Positions 33,587-42,017 of a stretch of DNA of 47,214 nucleotides are shown here, piece by piece (the first letter of the stretch is position 1; each line of letters opens with the position of its first letter). The translations under genes and the position numbers were made by a program. The stretch is taken from the NCBI GenBank assembly GCA_903878115.1, contig CAIRGO010000151.1, forward strand, positions 1-47,214. The letters are read 5' to 3'. Under the pieces are notes generated by a model. It saw only the letters and a list, made by a program, of their open reading frames with translations, searched no databases and was not told the origin of the DNA. The DNA is from Akkermansiaceae bacterium. GTDB lineage: Bacteria; Verrucomicrobiota; Verrucomicrobiia; Verrucomicrobiales; Akkermansiaceae.

Positions 33587-34597
33587 ATGAAACGTTTGAT
33601 TATACTCGTTCTCTTACTAAGCACAACGCTCCATGCTGCGCCCACGGCATCTGATGAAATTCTCGCAGCGCTTCAAACTTGTATCGAGAAAGGAAAATCT
33701 GCCGAGCCATTGACAGCGCAATTGGAACACATGGAATCGGCCGAGTTAAAAAAGTTAGCGATTGAAATAGAAAAAGCCTGGCCTCGCATTCGCGATCAAT
33801 ACCTCTCCGCATTAAAAGGCGCCGCAAAAACCATGAGTTCAGGCCCCGCGAAAAATGCGAATCAAGAGCGCATTCGCACACTCCGTGCGCAATTCCAACA
33901 AGTGTATGCGTTAGAAGAAGGACCAATGAAACCACTGCTGCATAGCAAAAGCATGCCCGCAGTCGCAGAATTGCAAAAACTACTTCTACCTAGCGTAGAT
34001 ACGGTCATTCAATCAGGCGGCGCTTCGCTAGCTATGCTGCGCAAAGGAGCTAATACATTAGGCGGCTTCCGTGACGAGGTTCTGAATGCCGAGCTTTCGA
34101 CAACGCCGTCCGATGCAATGGCGACTCTTTCCTCTGCCGAAAAAAATGCCGCAGAAGAAATTTCAGGACTCGATCGCGATGGTTTGAAAATTCTATTAGC
34201 AAACGAAAAAATTGCCAAAGAGCAAGAAATCCCAGCTGCTGAAGCGAAGGGAATCGCGGAATGCAATTTATGGCGATTATTGTTAGGGATGCAGGCATGT
34301 GTGCTCGACCCGAAACTTTGTGAGGCAGCACGCGGGCATTCTGCTGACATGGCGGAGAAAGGATTCTTTGCTCATGAAAGCCCCATTCCGGGCAAAACAA
34401 GTCCATGGGATCGGGCCGCTATGGCCGGCACTTCAGCGTCAGGCGAAAATATTTACATGGGCTCCACCGATCCTCATGGTGCCAATGAAGGCTGGTTTTT
34501 CTCTCCTGGCCACCATAAAAACATGTTCAGTCCTGGGCAGGCACGTATTGGTCTTGGCAATTCGGGAGTGCATTGGACGCAGATGTTCGGAAGATAA
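33587..34597 (+). CDS. Secreted CAP (SCP/PR1-like) domain protein
   Basis: The 336-residue protein has a signal peptide (MKRLIILVLLLSTTLHAA). The first about 210 residues are helical, without a recognised family. The C-terminal domain (about 220-336) has CAP-superfamily motifs: CEAARGHSADMAEKGFFAHE with its His, then GENIYMG, GWFFSPGHHKNMFSP and IGLG. CAP proteins in bacteria are extracellular and of mostly unknown role, some binding lipids or acting as proteases. It starts 27 bases after uxaC and may share its transcript, though function gives no clear link. Confidence 0.85.
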   Translation: MKRLIILVLLLSTTLHAAPTASDEILAALQTCIEKGKSAEPLTAQLEHMESAELKKLAIEIEKAWPRIRDQYLSALKGAAKTMSSGPAKNANQERIRTLRAQFQQVYALEEGPMKPLLHSKSMPAVAELQKLLLPSVDTVIQSGGASLAMLRKGANTLGGFRDEVLNAELSTTPSDAMATLSSAEKNAAEEISGLDRDGLKILLANEKIAKEQEIPAAEAKGIAECNLWRLLLGMQACVLDPKLCEAARGHSADMAEKGFFAHESPIPGKTSPWDRAAMAGTSASGENIYMGSTDPHGANEGWFFSPGHHKNMFSPGQARIGLGNSGVHWTQMFGR

Positions 34598-34610
34598 TCA
34601 CCGTGTCTGG

Positions 34611-35126
34611 TTATTCTGTTAGATCAACCTGATCGCCCTCGACAATCTCACATAAGAAGGCAGGAATTTCTTCCCGACAGGTTTTCCGATAGTTTTCCCA
34701 ATCGTTCATTTTTGCGACATCACGCTCTTCGCCACGCGCTGCAATTCGTTGCTTGCGAGTAGATGCAGGACAACGCACAAACCAAATTTTTATCATCATT
34801 CCTGTTCTTTGGGCGATTTTATCGGGCCAACTTACATCGCCACACTCGCGAGTGAATGGCCCTGCAACGACCACTGGCAAATGCTCGCCATTGATCACTG
34901 CTACATCCCACAGAGTTTCATACACTGTATCTCGATAGACTTTTTTATACGCCGGTGAGTCACGATCATTGACGTCCATTCCCGCGAGTTGTAAGCCTGC
35001 CATAATCAAACGCTGGGTTACTTGATCACTATCTAACAACACCGCCGACAAATCTTTCGCGAGCTTTTTGGCGAAAGTTGTTTTGCCTGCTCCGGGTGCT
35101 CCACAAACGACATGTAATTGCTGCAT
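34611..35126 (-). CDS. P-loop AAA-type small kinase
   Basis: The 171-residue protein has a Walker A motif in VCGAPGAGKTTFAKKLA at residues about 8-16, and a kinase-like layout with LLDSDQVTQRL following. The middle contains VVVAGPFTRECGD and the arginine-rich PASTRKQRIAARGEERD lid. This matches small predicted ATP-dependent kinases of the AAA_33/zeta-like group, cytoplasmic, with unknown substrate. It is transcribed opposite to both neighbours, converging with the CAP gene and divergent from the KH gene. Confidence 0.78.
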   Translation of the reverse strand: MQQLHVVCGAPGAGKTTFAKKLAKDLSAVLLDSDQVTQRLIMAGLQLAGMDVNDRDSPAYKKVYRDTVYETLWDVAVINGEHLPVVVAGPFTRECGDVSWPDKIAQRTGMMIKIWFVRCPASTRKQRIAARGEERDVAKMNDWENYRKTCREEIPAFLCEIVEGDQVDLTE

Positions 35127-35217
35127 GCATTAGTGTTTCCCCATTTCAAAAAACATTCCAAACAAAATCGTGCATTTCACCCTTGCGGGAAATCGTCTTC
35201 TGTAGCATCTTAATGGC

Positions 35218-35523
35218 ATGCAGACAATCGCCAATCAACTACGTTCCTTTTTACAGTACTATGCGGTGCAATTGATCGAACATCCCGACCAAGCACAACT
35301 GCGCGTGGCAGAACTAGGACCTAACAGACTACGCTTTCGTTTGATCCTCAACTCCAGCGATGTAGCACTGCTCATTGGCAGAAATGGCTTCACCGCATCC
35401 GCCATCCGTAGCGTTATGAAAGCCGCGGCTGATCGCGAAGGTGTGCAGTTCACTTTGCAAATCCACTCACACGAAGAAGAAACAGAACGCGCTGCCCGCG
35501 AAGATCGATCGATCCATGAGTGA
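35218..35523 (+). CDS. khpA: KhpA-like KH-domain RNA-binding protein
   Basis: The 101-residue protein begins with a helix followed by the KhpA-type LIEHPDQAQLRVAELG. Its type II KH domain contains the GxxG loop in LIGRNGFTASAIRSVMKAA. KhpA binds RNA and in some bacteria pairs with KhpB/Jag to control envelope and division proteins. The GRNG loop is intact. The last about 20 residues are acidic/basic and likely disordered. A terminator follows at 35551-35578. Assignment to KhpA is on pattern and size. Confidence 0.78.
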   Translation: MQTIANQLRSFLQYYAVQLIEHPDQAQLRVAELGPNRLRFRLILNSSDVALLIGRNGFTASAIRSVMKAAADREGVQFTLQIHSHEEETERAAREDRSIHE

Positions 35524-35550
35524 GCGGAAAACTTGCTACATTCAAAGAAA

Positions 35551-35578
35551 AAACCACACTCGCAAAAGTGTGGTTTTT
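35551..35578 (+). terminator. Rho-independent terminator after khpA
   Basis: AAACCACACT (35551-35560) pairs perfectly with AGTGTGGTTT (35567-35576) with a six-base loop, followed by TTAT. The preceding A run makes it nearly symmetrical, so it may also end transcription of the tRNA-Leu gene read from the other side. Confidence 0.85.
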
Positions 35579-35587
35579 ATTTACCCG

Positions 35588-35667
35588 TAGCGGCTGAGGG
35601 ACTCGAACCCTCACACGTAAGTACTCGATTTTGAGTCGAGCGCGTCTACCAATTCCGCCAAACCGCC
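35588..35667 (-). tRNA. tRNA-Leu (CAA)
   Basis: On the minus strand GGCGGTT pairs with AGCCGCT (a G-T pair at the end), followed by the class II TGGCGGAATTGGTAGACGC D-arm of tRNA-Leu. The anticodon stem CTCGA/TCGAG encloses CTCAAAA, giving anticodon CAA. A shortish variable arm (TACTTACGTG) and the T-arm GGGTTCGAGTCCC follow. CCA is not encoded. Confidence 0.93.
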
Positions 35668-35812
35668 ATTCGGGGTGCGAGAGCGAACACGATCCAGCGA
35701 ACTTTTTCAATAGAAAAGATCATTTTATCGTAAAAAATTTTAAGCAAAAGAATTTTACCACTGCTTTATGCTTGGCACTTGCGCCTTGCCTATTTCTGCT
35801 CATACTCTCGTT

Positions 35813-37207
35813 GTGAACTATTCTCTCGTTACCACCACCATTTTGCTTGCGCTCAGCAGCTGCACATTGGTTGGCCCAGATCATCAGGCTCCAGAGATGG
35901 ATTTGCCAGCATCATTCTCTCATCAAGGAGTTTCATGGAAACGCACCAGCGATCCAAAAGTCTATGCAAATTCGCGCTGGTGGAAAGTATTTGGCGATAG
36001 CACTCTTACTTCATTAGTCAATGATGCAGAAGCGCAAAACCTCACAATTAAAGCAGCTGCAGCCCGTCTCGCAGAGGCCCGCGCGATGAGTCGATCAGCA
36101 CGCGCCGCTCTACTGCCATCGCTGGACTTCCGTGCTGATGCGAGCCGCACTGACATGATTAACCGTTTTGGCCCAGGCGGAGGCGGTCTACTGATGAACT
36201 TTTATCAATTGCCACTTGAGTTATCGTACGAAGTGAATTTATGGGGGAAAGTAACTCGTCAAATCGAGGGTGCCAATGCTCGGGAAGCCGCGTCACAAGC
36301 TTCCATTGCAGCTACCACACTAAGTCTAACCGCTGACACCGCGCAGACCTACTGGGCATTGCGGGGCCTTGATGCAGAGCGCGCAATTGTAAAGGAAAGC
36401 ATTGCCTTACGCAAAGAAACACTATCTCTCGTAGATGCTCGTTTCCAAGCTGGCACAGTGAGCGAACTCGATGTATCACGCGCAAAAACAGAAGTGGCAA
36501 CTGCCGAGTCCGAATTGATTGGCATGGACCGTCAGCGCTCTGAACTGGTGAACGCACTCGCTCTGCTCACGGGTCGTGCTGCTACAGGATTTCAGGTGGC
36601 AGTCGATGCTTCACTGCCTTCCGCTCCCCGCATTCCCGCCGGTGTTCCGGCTGACCTTTTACTCAGAAGACCTGATATTTTTGTGGTAGAGAGAAATGTA
36701 GCCGCAGCGAATGCCGAAATCGGAGTAGCGCAGGCTGCTTTTTATCCAAATCTTCGCTTACGTGCTAGTGGCGGTGTTGAGGGGATCGATCTATCTGATC
36801 TGATCAGCACAGATAACATCGTATGGTCGTTAGGGTCATCACTCACCTACCCGATCCTTGGTCAAAAAAATCTGCGCGCGCGCAGAGATGCCGCCGTGGC
36901 AAATCATCAAGCTGTCTCGGCGGAGTATAAGCAAAGCGTGCTAGTGGCACTGCGCGAAACCGAAGACAGTCTGAAAGGTCTAGATTTCTTAGCGCGTCAA
37001 GAAGATGCGCAAAACTCCGCAGTTGCCGCCGCGCATCGAACGCTTGATCTATCGAAGGAGCGTTTTGAAGCAGGTTTGGTTAGTTTTCTAGAAGTGGTGG
37101 AAACGGAGCGCACATTGCTCGCCACCAAACGCCTAGCAACATCGTTGCGCGCCCAAAGATTAGCCGTAACCGTAAACCTGATCAAAGCCCTAGGCGGATC
37201 ATGGTAA
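35813..37207 (+). CDS. TolC-type outer-membrane efflux lipoprotein (NodT family)
   Basis: The GTG at 35813 gives a lipoprotein signal of about 17 residues ending in a lipobox (LLALSSCTLVGPD), 464 residues in all. The ATG at 35768 is possible but its signal would be long. The family pattern is strong: VGPDHQAP, SRWWKVFGDSTLTSLVNDA and two related helical halves with LPLELSYEVNLWGKVTRQIE and RRPDIFVVERNVAAANAEIG. Such proteins form the trimeric outer-membrane duct of RND pumps. No RND or adaptor gene lies next to it here, so its partner must be elsewhere. The alpha/beta hydrolase-like gene follows after 16 bases. Confidence 0.9.
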   Translation: MNYSLVTTTILLALSSCTLVGPDHQAPEMDLPASFSHQGVSWKRTSDPKVYANSRWWKVFGDSTLTSLVNDAEAQNLTIKAAAARLAEARAMSRSARAALLPSLDFRADASRTDMINRFGPGGGGLLMNFYQLPLELSYEVNLWGKVTRQIEGANAREAASQASIAATTLSLTADTAQTYWALRGLDAERAIVKESIALRKETLSLVDARFQAGTVSELDVSRAKTEVATAESELIGMDRQRSELVNALALLTGRAATGFQVAVDASLPSAPRIPAGVPADLLLRRPDIFVVERNVAAANAEIGVAQAAFYPNLRLRASGGVEGIDLSDLISTDNIVWSLGSSLTYPILGQKNLRARRDAAVANHQAVSAEYKQSVLVALRETEDSLKGLDFLARQEDAQNSAVAAAHRTLDLSKERFEAGLVSFLEVVETERTLLATKRLATSLRAQRLAVTVNLIKALGGSW

Positions 37208-37223
37208 CTCTATCAATTTTTTC

Positions 37224-38069
37224 ATGAGCTTGTTCATCAATACACCATCATTCGGAGAAACTCGAGACCGCGAGTTATTAAAGGATTCCTCTACTTTCAT
37301 TTATAAACAAACCGAACAAGGGCCACTGCATGCCCACGTTTTTTTACCCACCAATCACCAAACTGATGCTGCTGGTACGCTGCTAATTTTCTTTCACGGT
37401 GGATTCTGGGATATGCCTGCATCAACGCAATTTGCGACTCAATGCATTCATTTTGCCGCGAACAATTGTGTCTGTATCGCTGCCGAAACTCGCGTGAGTT
37501 CACGCCATCAGAGCACGCCAGTGGATGCCATCGAGGATGCACAATCACTGATCGTCTCTGCGAAAAAAAATGCACAGATTCTGGGAATTGATCCGAAAAA
37601 AATCGTGCTCGTCGGCGCTGCTGGTGGGGCATTTCTTGCACTGCAAGCAGCCATGGCTCCTAAGGTTCTCAAAGAGGACGAGGTAGATGCGCGGCCCGCC
37701 GCTCTGGTATTGCTCAGCGCACTGGTGGACACCACGCCGAGCACAGACTATGCCGCACGTTTTTCATCACCCAGTGAAGCCAAAGAACTTAGCCCCTCCA
37801 AGCTAATCCGCAAAAAACTGGCTCCGATGCTCTTCCTTCATGGCAAAAAAGATCCCATCACTCCGCTGGCAGCAGTCGTATCATTTCGCCGATGGATGAA
37901 ATGGAAAAACAATCGCATCGAGCTAGTCGAATTCGAAGGTGCCGATCATCGCTTTTTTAATTTTACCACTAGCCATATCTACCATGATCTTTCGATCAAG
38001 GCGATTGAACGTTTCCTCTCTGAACTAGCGTTATACAACATTCAGAAGGAAACATTTCAGAATGGTTGA
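37224..38069 (+). CDS. Alpha/beta hydrolase fold protein with a lost nucleophile serine
   Basis: The 281-residue protein has the esterase/lipase fold: LLIFFHGGFWDMP (oxyanion HGG), the long lid region, and a nucleophile elbow VLVGAAGGAFLALQAAM. In active relatives of the BD-FAE/acetyl-esterase group the elbow is GxSxG. Here it is G131-A132-A133-G134-G135, so A133 (codon GCT, 37620-37622) replaces Ser. The acid in HGKKDPITPL and the His in EGADHRFFNF are retained. It is likely non-catalytic by the usual mechanism. It starts 16 bases after the efflux gene, so they may be co-transcribed. No signal peptide is seen. Confidence 0.8.
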   Translation: MSLFINTPSFGETRDRELLKDSSTFIYKQTEQGPLHAHVFLPTNHQTDAAGTLLIFFHGGFWDMPASTQFATQCIHFAANNCVCIAAETRVSSRHQSTPVDAIEDAQSLIVSAKKNAQILGIDPKKIVLVGAAGGAFLALQAAMAPKVLKEDEVDARPAALVLLSALVDTTPSTDYAARFSSPSEAKELSPSKLIRKKLAPMLFLHGKKDPITPLAAVVSFRRWMKWKNNRIELVEFEGADHRFFNFTTSHIYHDLSIKAIERFLSELALYNIQKETFQNG

Positions 38070-38080
38070 AAGCGAATTCG

Positions 38081-41000
38081 TTAGTGTTTCCCTAACAAAA
38101 ACGCTAACAAGTCTTTCATCTCTTCCTCATTGAGGCGATTGATCAATCCACCGGGCATCGGTGATGAAGGTGAGCGTTTGGAAGATTTCACATCCGTCTT
38201 CGCGATCATTGTTTGTTCCTGTAAGTTAAAAGGGTTAGCGGCAACAATGAGCTTGCCATCTTTTTCATCCAGCACTCTGCCTTGCACGAAGGAACCATCA
38301 TTTTTCTCGATCAGATCAAAAGCGTATTGATCAGAAATCACTTTGCTTGGTTCGATGATTGCTTCCGCTACATCTTTTGCCGTGAAGCGACCACCAAGCG
38401 CATTGAGTTGAGGGCCAGCCGCTCCTCCTTGATCTCCTACTACGTGGCAGGCTGCGCAAAGTGAGGCGCGGAACATATCACTACCTTTCTTGACATCTCG
38501 ACTCTCAAGTCCACCAGCGGCGAGTTTCTCGATTTCAGCCACCGTCCATGTGCGACCAGGGCCTTTTACTTCAGGCAGATCTTTGAAGTAATCGATCTGT
38601 TGTGTGACTGCACCTTTTCCATAACGGGCACGTTCTTCTTCCGTAGCATTTTCCAATGCAGAAGCCCGAGTGGCATTGATATAGCCCACGTAGGAATTAC
38701 CCCCACTGCGCTTCGCGGCTTCGCCAAGCCATGTGAAAAATCGCTCGCGCTCGCCAGCTTGCCATGGTCCTTTAACCTGACGCAGACAATAGGCGTAGAA
38801 GGTATTTTGCAAAGGAGGAAATTTTTCTAACAACTTCTTCACGGTGGCACCATATCTTCCATTGCGCGTGGCTAGCTCAGCCCAATCAGGAATGGGTGAC
38901 GGGCCAGCTTGATCCATTTGTGTAAGTGTGCGAGCTACGATGTTTGGTGCTTGAAGATAGCTAAGCAAACGGCAGAGTTCGCGATTCAAGTCTTCGTCTT
39001 TCGAAGGAAAGAGAGCATCAATTTTAGCAAAAATTTTCGCTGTTTCCGCTGGTTTTGGCACACCCGTGCGCATGAAGATTAAACCAACATTACGCAGCCA
39101 AGTGAGTTGCTGTTCTTTGCTCAATTTTGCCCACTCCATTTTATCGAGCTTATCCAAACAAGCCGCGCGATGTTCTACAAGATTGAGACGCGCCAAGGCC
39201 ATCACGCCGTGTAGAACACGCCATGGATCATTTTCTGTGGCCAATTTTCCACTCCATGAGGCAACTGGCAATTTTTCTAATGCTACGCGCGCCGAGTAGC
39301 GCATGGTGCGATCGTTAGAAGCTAAGTGTTCCCAAACTAATGGCAATGCTTTCACATCACCGCTTAAGGTAACTTCCTCTAGCTGTCTGCGAATCTTAGC
39401 CTCTTCAGATACAGGCAAGGGTTGCACCGCTGCCGTAGATTCTTTGCCAGTGTATATTACCCGCCACATCGATGATTTAGTGCGACGCCCACCCGTAAGA
39501 AAATACATATTGCCGTCGTCGCCAATGATCGCATCGGTAAGCGGCAATCCTTCGCCGGCGACGAATTCTTCTTTCTCCGCGACAAAGCCTGCACCTACGG
39601 GCTTTAGATGAATCGCATACATCGTAGCAAATGTCCAATCGAGCGCAAAAATCGCACGCTGATATTTTTCAGGGAATTTTGCCCCTTTGCCAGAAACCAC
39701 ACCAGTCGGCGAACCAGGACCGATATCGACAGCAGCTGACATACTATCTTCATAGTAAGAAGGCCATTTTCCTGAGCCATTCCGCCAGCCGTATTCACTG
39801 CCCTGAAGCGCATGACAAATGCGTGTAGGACGATACCAAGGCGAACCGAGATCCCACTCCATATCAGCATCGTAGGCAAATAAATCTCCTTCTAGATTAA
39901 AGCCGATATCAAAAGCATTACGATAACCCATGCTCACTAACTGCCAATTCTTCCCATCAGGAGTAAAGCGAGAAATCCAGCCACCAGGAGCCATGCGATC
40001 ACGAGCATGACCGCCTGGATCAGATTGGCGAGGCAGCAATTGATCTTCCGCCCATGCGGTGTTTGGCATGCTGTTATCCATCTGCGCTAGGTCAGTATGA
40101 TTCCCCGCGATAAAGTAAATCCATTTCCCATCTGGCGATGCCACAAATGAGTGCGGTCCGTGTTCGCCGCTACCTTTCATCGCTTTTAATAAAACTGGCT
40201 CGTCAAAAGTGCCGTCTTTATTTTCATCAGTGAGACGATACACTCCTTGTGGGAACGTAGATTTTTCATTCACCGCCACATACAATGCCCCTTGAAACCA
40301 AAGCAATCCGTGGGCACCACCGATCGTAGTTTTCGCAGGCAATACCTGAGCAGTCTGATTTGCCTGACCAGCTACGGGTGGCTTTACGTAATAAATTTTC
40401 CCATACTGGTCAGAGCAAATAAAATTGCCATTTTCAGCACGCGTAATCGAAACCCAACTACCCTGATCATTGGGAATATCATACAGTTTTTCCAGACGAA
40501 AGCCGGGAGCTACTTTGAATTTATCCGTCATGTCTTGCACCATTGTCGGCGCCGAAGCGTTTTCCGTAGTAGAAATGTTTTGCGTAGTGGAAGAGTTTTC
40601 CGAAATCAAATCACCCCACGGTTTGCTGCCCATTTTTGCCAAAATCACAGCTTTGCTCCAAGCGCTAGAATCAAAGGCAGGCAATTCCCAACCGGTGGGA
40701 GCTTCTGATTGGCATAACCATGTGTCATCGCTATTGACCTTCATTATCTTGCCATCGTCTAACGACATCTGCAAATGAAACGCGAACGCCGCTGAACCGC
40801 CGTCATTAGTCGCTTCCACAGCGATCACATTGCGAGCGCCCACTTTGAGAAATTTCTTAATGTCATTCTGCAAAACATTTTCCCATTGATTGCTTTTACC
40901 CACTAATTGGCCATTGATCCAAAGACGGTGCGAATTGTCACAGCTGGAGGAAGTTTTCGCAGAAACAACATTGGCCGGCACCTCAAAATCTCTGCGGAAA

Positions 41001-41119
41001 AGAACTCGCTCCTTGGCACCAGCTTCTTTGCTTTTCCAGATCCACGACAAACCTGCGGAATGAAGTGGAGTAACCAACAACGCAATTAAGCTAAAAATAA
41101 AAGATATGAAACGTATCAT
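38081..41119 (-). CDS. PVC-type beta-propeller/HEAT/cytochrome c protein
   Basis: Starting at 41119 (MIRFISFIFSLIALLVTPLHSA) gives 1012 residues with a signal peptide. Domains in order: an N-terminal jelly-roll sugar-binding-like domain (to about 190, with WIWKSKEAG and DDTWLCQSEAP), a PQQ-dehydrogenase-like beta-propeller (about 205-560), a HEAT-like helical part, and a C-terminal c-type cytochrome with the haem motif CAACH followed by a PVC-type tail. Such proteins are expanded in Planctomycetes and Verrucomicrobia and are proposed to oxidise sugars in the periplasm with electrons to the haem. Substrate unknown. It is downstream of a PEP-CTERM gene on the same strand but separated by a terminator. 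Confidence 0.87.
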   Translation of the reverse strand: MIRFISFIFSLIALLVTPLHSAGLSWIWKSKEAGAKERVLFRRDFEVPANVVSAKTSSSCDNSHRLWINGQLVGKSNQWENVLQNDIKKFLKVGARNVIAVEATNDGGSAAFAFHLQMSLDDGKIMKVNSDDTWLCQSEAPTGWELPAFDSSAWSKAVILAKMGSKPWGDLISENSSTTQNISTTENASAPTMVQDMTDKFKVAPGFRLEKLYDIPNDQGSWVSITRAENGNFICSDQYGKIYYVKPPVAGQANQTAQVLPAKTTIGGAHGLLWFQGALYVAVNEKSTFPQGVYRLTDENKDGTFDEPVLLKAMKGSGEHGPHSFVASPDGKWIYFIAGNHTDLAQMDNSMPNTAWAEDQLLPRQSDPGGHARDRMAPGGWISRFTPDGKNWQLVSMGYRNAFDIGFNLEGDLFAYDADMEWDLGSPWYRPTRICHALQGSEYGWRNGSGKWPSYYEDSMSAAVDIGPGSPTGVVSGKGAKFPEKYQRAIFALDWTFATMYAIHLKPVGAGFVAEKEEFVAGEGLPLTDAIIGDDGNMYFLTGGRRTKSSMWRVIYTGKESTAAVQPLPVSEEAKIRRQLEEVTLSGDVKALPLVWEHLASNDRTMRYSARVALEKLPVASWSGKLATENDPWRVLHGVMALARLNLVEHRAACLDKLDKMEWAKLSKEQQLTWLRNVGLIFMRTGVPKPAETAKIFAKIDALFPSKDEDLNRELCRLLSYLQAPNIVARTLTQMDQAGPSPIPDWAELATRNGRYGATVKKLLEKFPPLQNTFYAYCLRQVKGPWQAGERERFFTWLGEAAKRSGGNSYVGYINATRASALENATEEERARYGKGAVTQQIDYFKDLPEVKGPGRTWTVAEIEKLAAGGLESRDVKKGSDMFRASLCAACHVVGDQGGAAGPQLNALGGRFTAKDVAEAIIEPSKVISDQYAFDLIEKNDGSFVQGRVLDEKDGKLIVAANPFNLQEQTMIAKTDVKSSKRSPSSPMPGGLINRLNEEEMKDLLAFLLGKH

Positions 41120-41204
41120 CGGTGAAAATACGTTGATCGTGTAGCGATCTTTCACCGCTGAGTAAATAAATCCATCATGGTGAAACTCGGCAAGCTATGA
41201 GCAC

Positions 41205-41236
41205 AAAAAAACCGACGGAACCCGCCGGTTTTTTTT
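41205..41236 (-). terminator. Rho-independent terminator of the PEP-CTERM gene
   Basis: On the minus strand a stem forms between ACCGGCGG and CCGTCGGT with one mismatch and a three-base loop, followed by a run of seven T (forward A run 41205-41211). It lies 24 bases beyond the stop of the gene at 41260. Confidence 0.82.
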
Positions 41237-41259
41237 GATAAGCTTCGCTATTACGTCAA

Positions 41260-41895
41260 TCAACGACGGCGGCGTAACAACAGTATCGATCCTAAAGCAC
41301 CCAGCAATGAAGTTGAGGCTTCGGGGACGACGGTGAATGAGGCTGAAAATGGCGAAACAGCCGCCCATGAGGTAGAACCTGGCTGGGTACTGTTTATATT
41401 CGCCAGACGCTCAAAATTAGAACCACCCTCCCAAGCACCAGCTTTATGCACGATATCGATAGAATAGGTTCCATTCGACAGACCGCTTAAAAGATTTACC
41501 GTGCCAGTCCATTCGCCTTTTTCATTATTGCCACCGATGGAAACGCCGTTACCTCCATTACCGTTGTTGGCAACGAGAAATGCATAATCCACCGGATTGG
41601 TGGATACGCTCGCACTTGACAATCGAATTCGATAAGCAAAAGCAAACTCGAAAGTAGAATGCCCACCATCAGCAAAAGCAAGTGTCTCAAACTGAGTGAG
41701 ATTCAGCGTGCCTCCAGCTTGGTAAGAACCCAAACTCAGCGCATTAAAAGTGGTTTCGCCACCACCATAAGAACTGGAACTTTTATACTTGGTTCCAGCA
41801 ACAGTTAAATAGCCACCGAAGATCCCAGTCGCAGCAAATGTAGAACTGGTGGAGAGTAGGGCAATAGCCAAAGGGATTAGTTTTAATACTTTCAT
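41260..41895 (-). CDS. PEP-CTERM-like exported protein
   Basis: Starting at 41895 (MKVLKLIPLAIALLSTSSTFAAT) gives 211 residues with a signal peptide. The central part is glycine-, serine- and threonine-rich (SYGGGETTFNALSLG, NNGNGGNGVSIGGNN), without a known fold. The C-terminus VVPEASTSLLGALGSILLLRRRR shows the three parts of a PEP-CTERM sorting signal: a PEP-like motif (here PEA), a short hydrophobic helix and a basic cluster. An exosortase would cleave and anchor it at the surface; no exosortase gene is in this window. A terminator follows. Confidence 0.72.
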   Translation of the reverse strand: MKVLKLIPLAIALLSTSSTFAATGIFGGYLTVAGTKYKSSSSYGGGETTFNALSLGSYQAGGTLNLTQFETLAFADGGHSTFEFAFAYRIRLSSASVSTNPVDYAFLVANNGNGGNGVSIGGNNEKGEWTGTVNLLSGLSNGTYSIDIVHKAGAWEGGSNFERLANINSTQPGSTSWAAVSPFSASFTVVPEASTSLLGALGSILLLRRRR

Positions 41896-42017
41896 TGTTT
41901 CATGGATTTGGTTGAGGGTTAACCGTGTAATGTCGGGGGACATCGTCGTCACGGCAAAATTTTTCTACGTGAACTCACATAGAATGCAATCTAAAAAAGT
42001 GGGAAATTTGTATTTTT

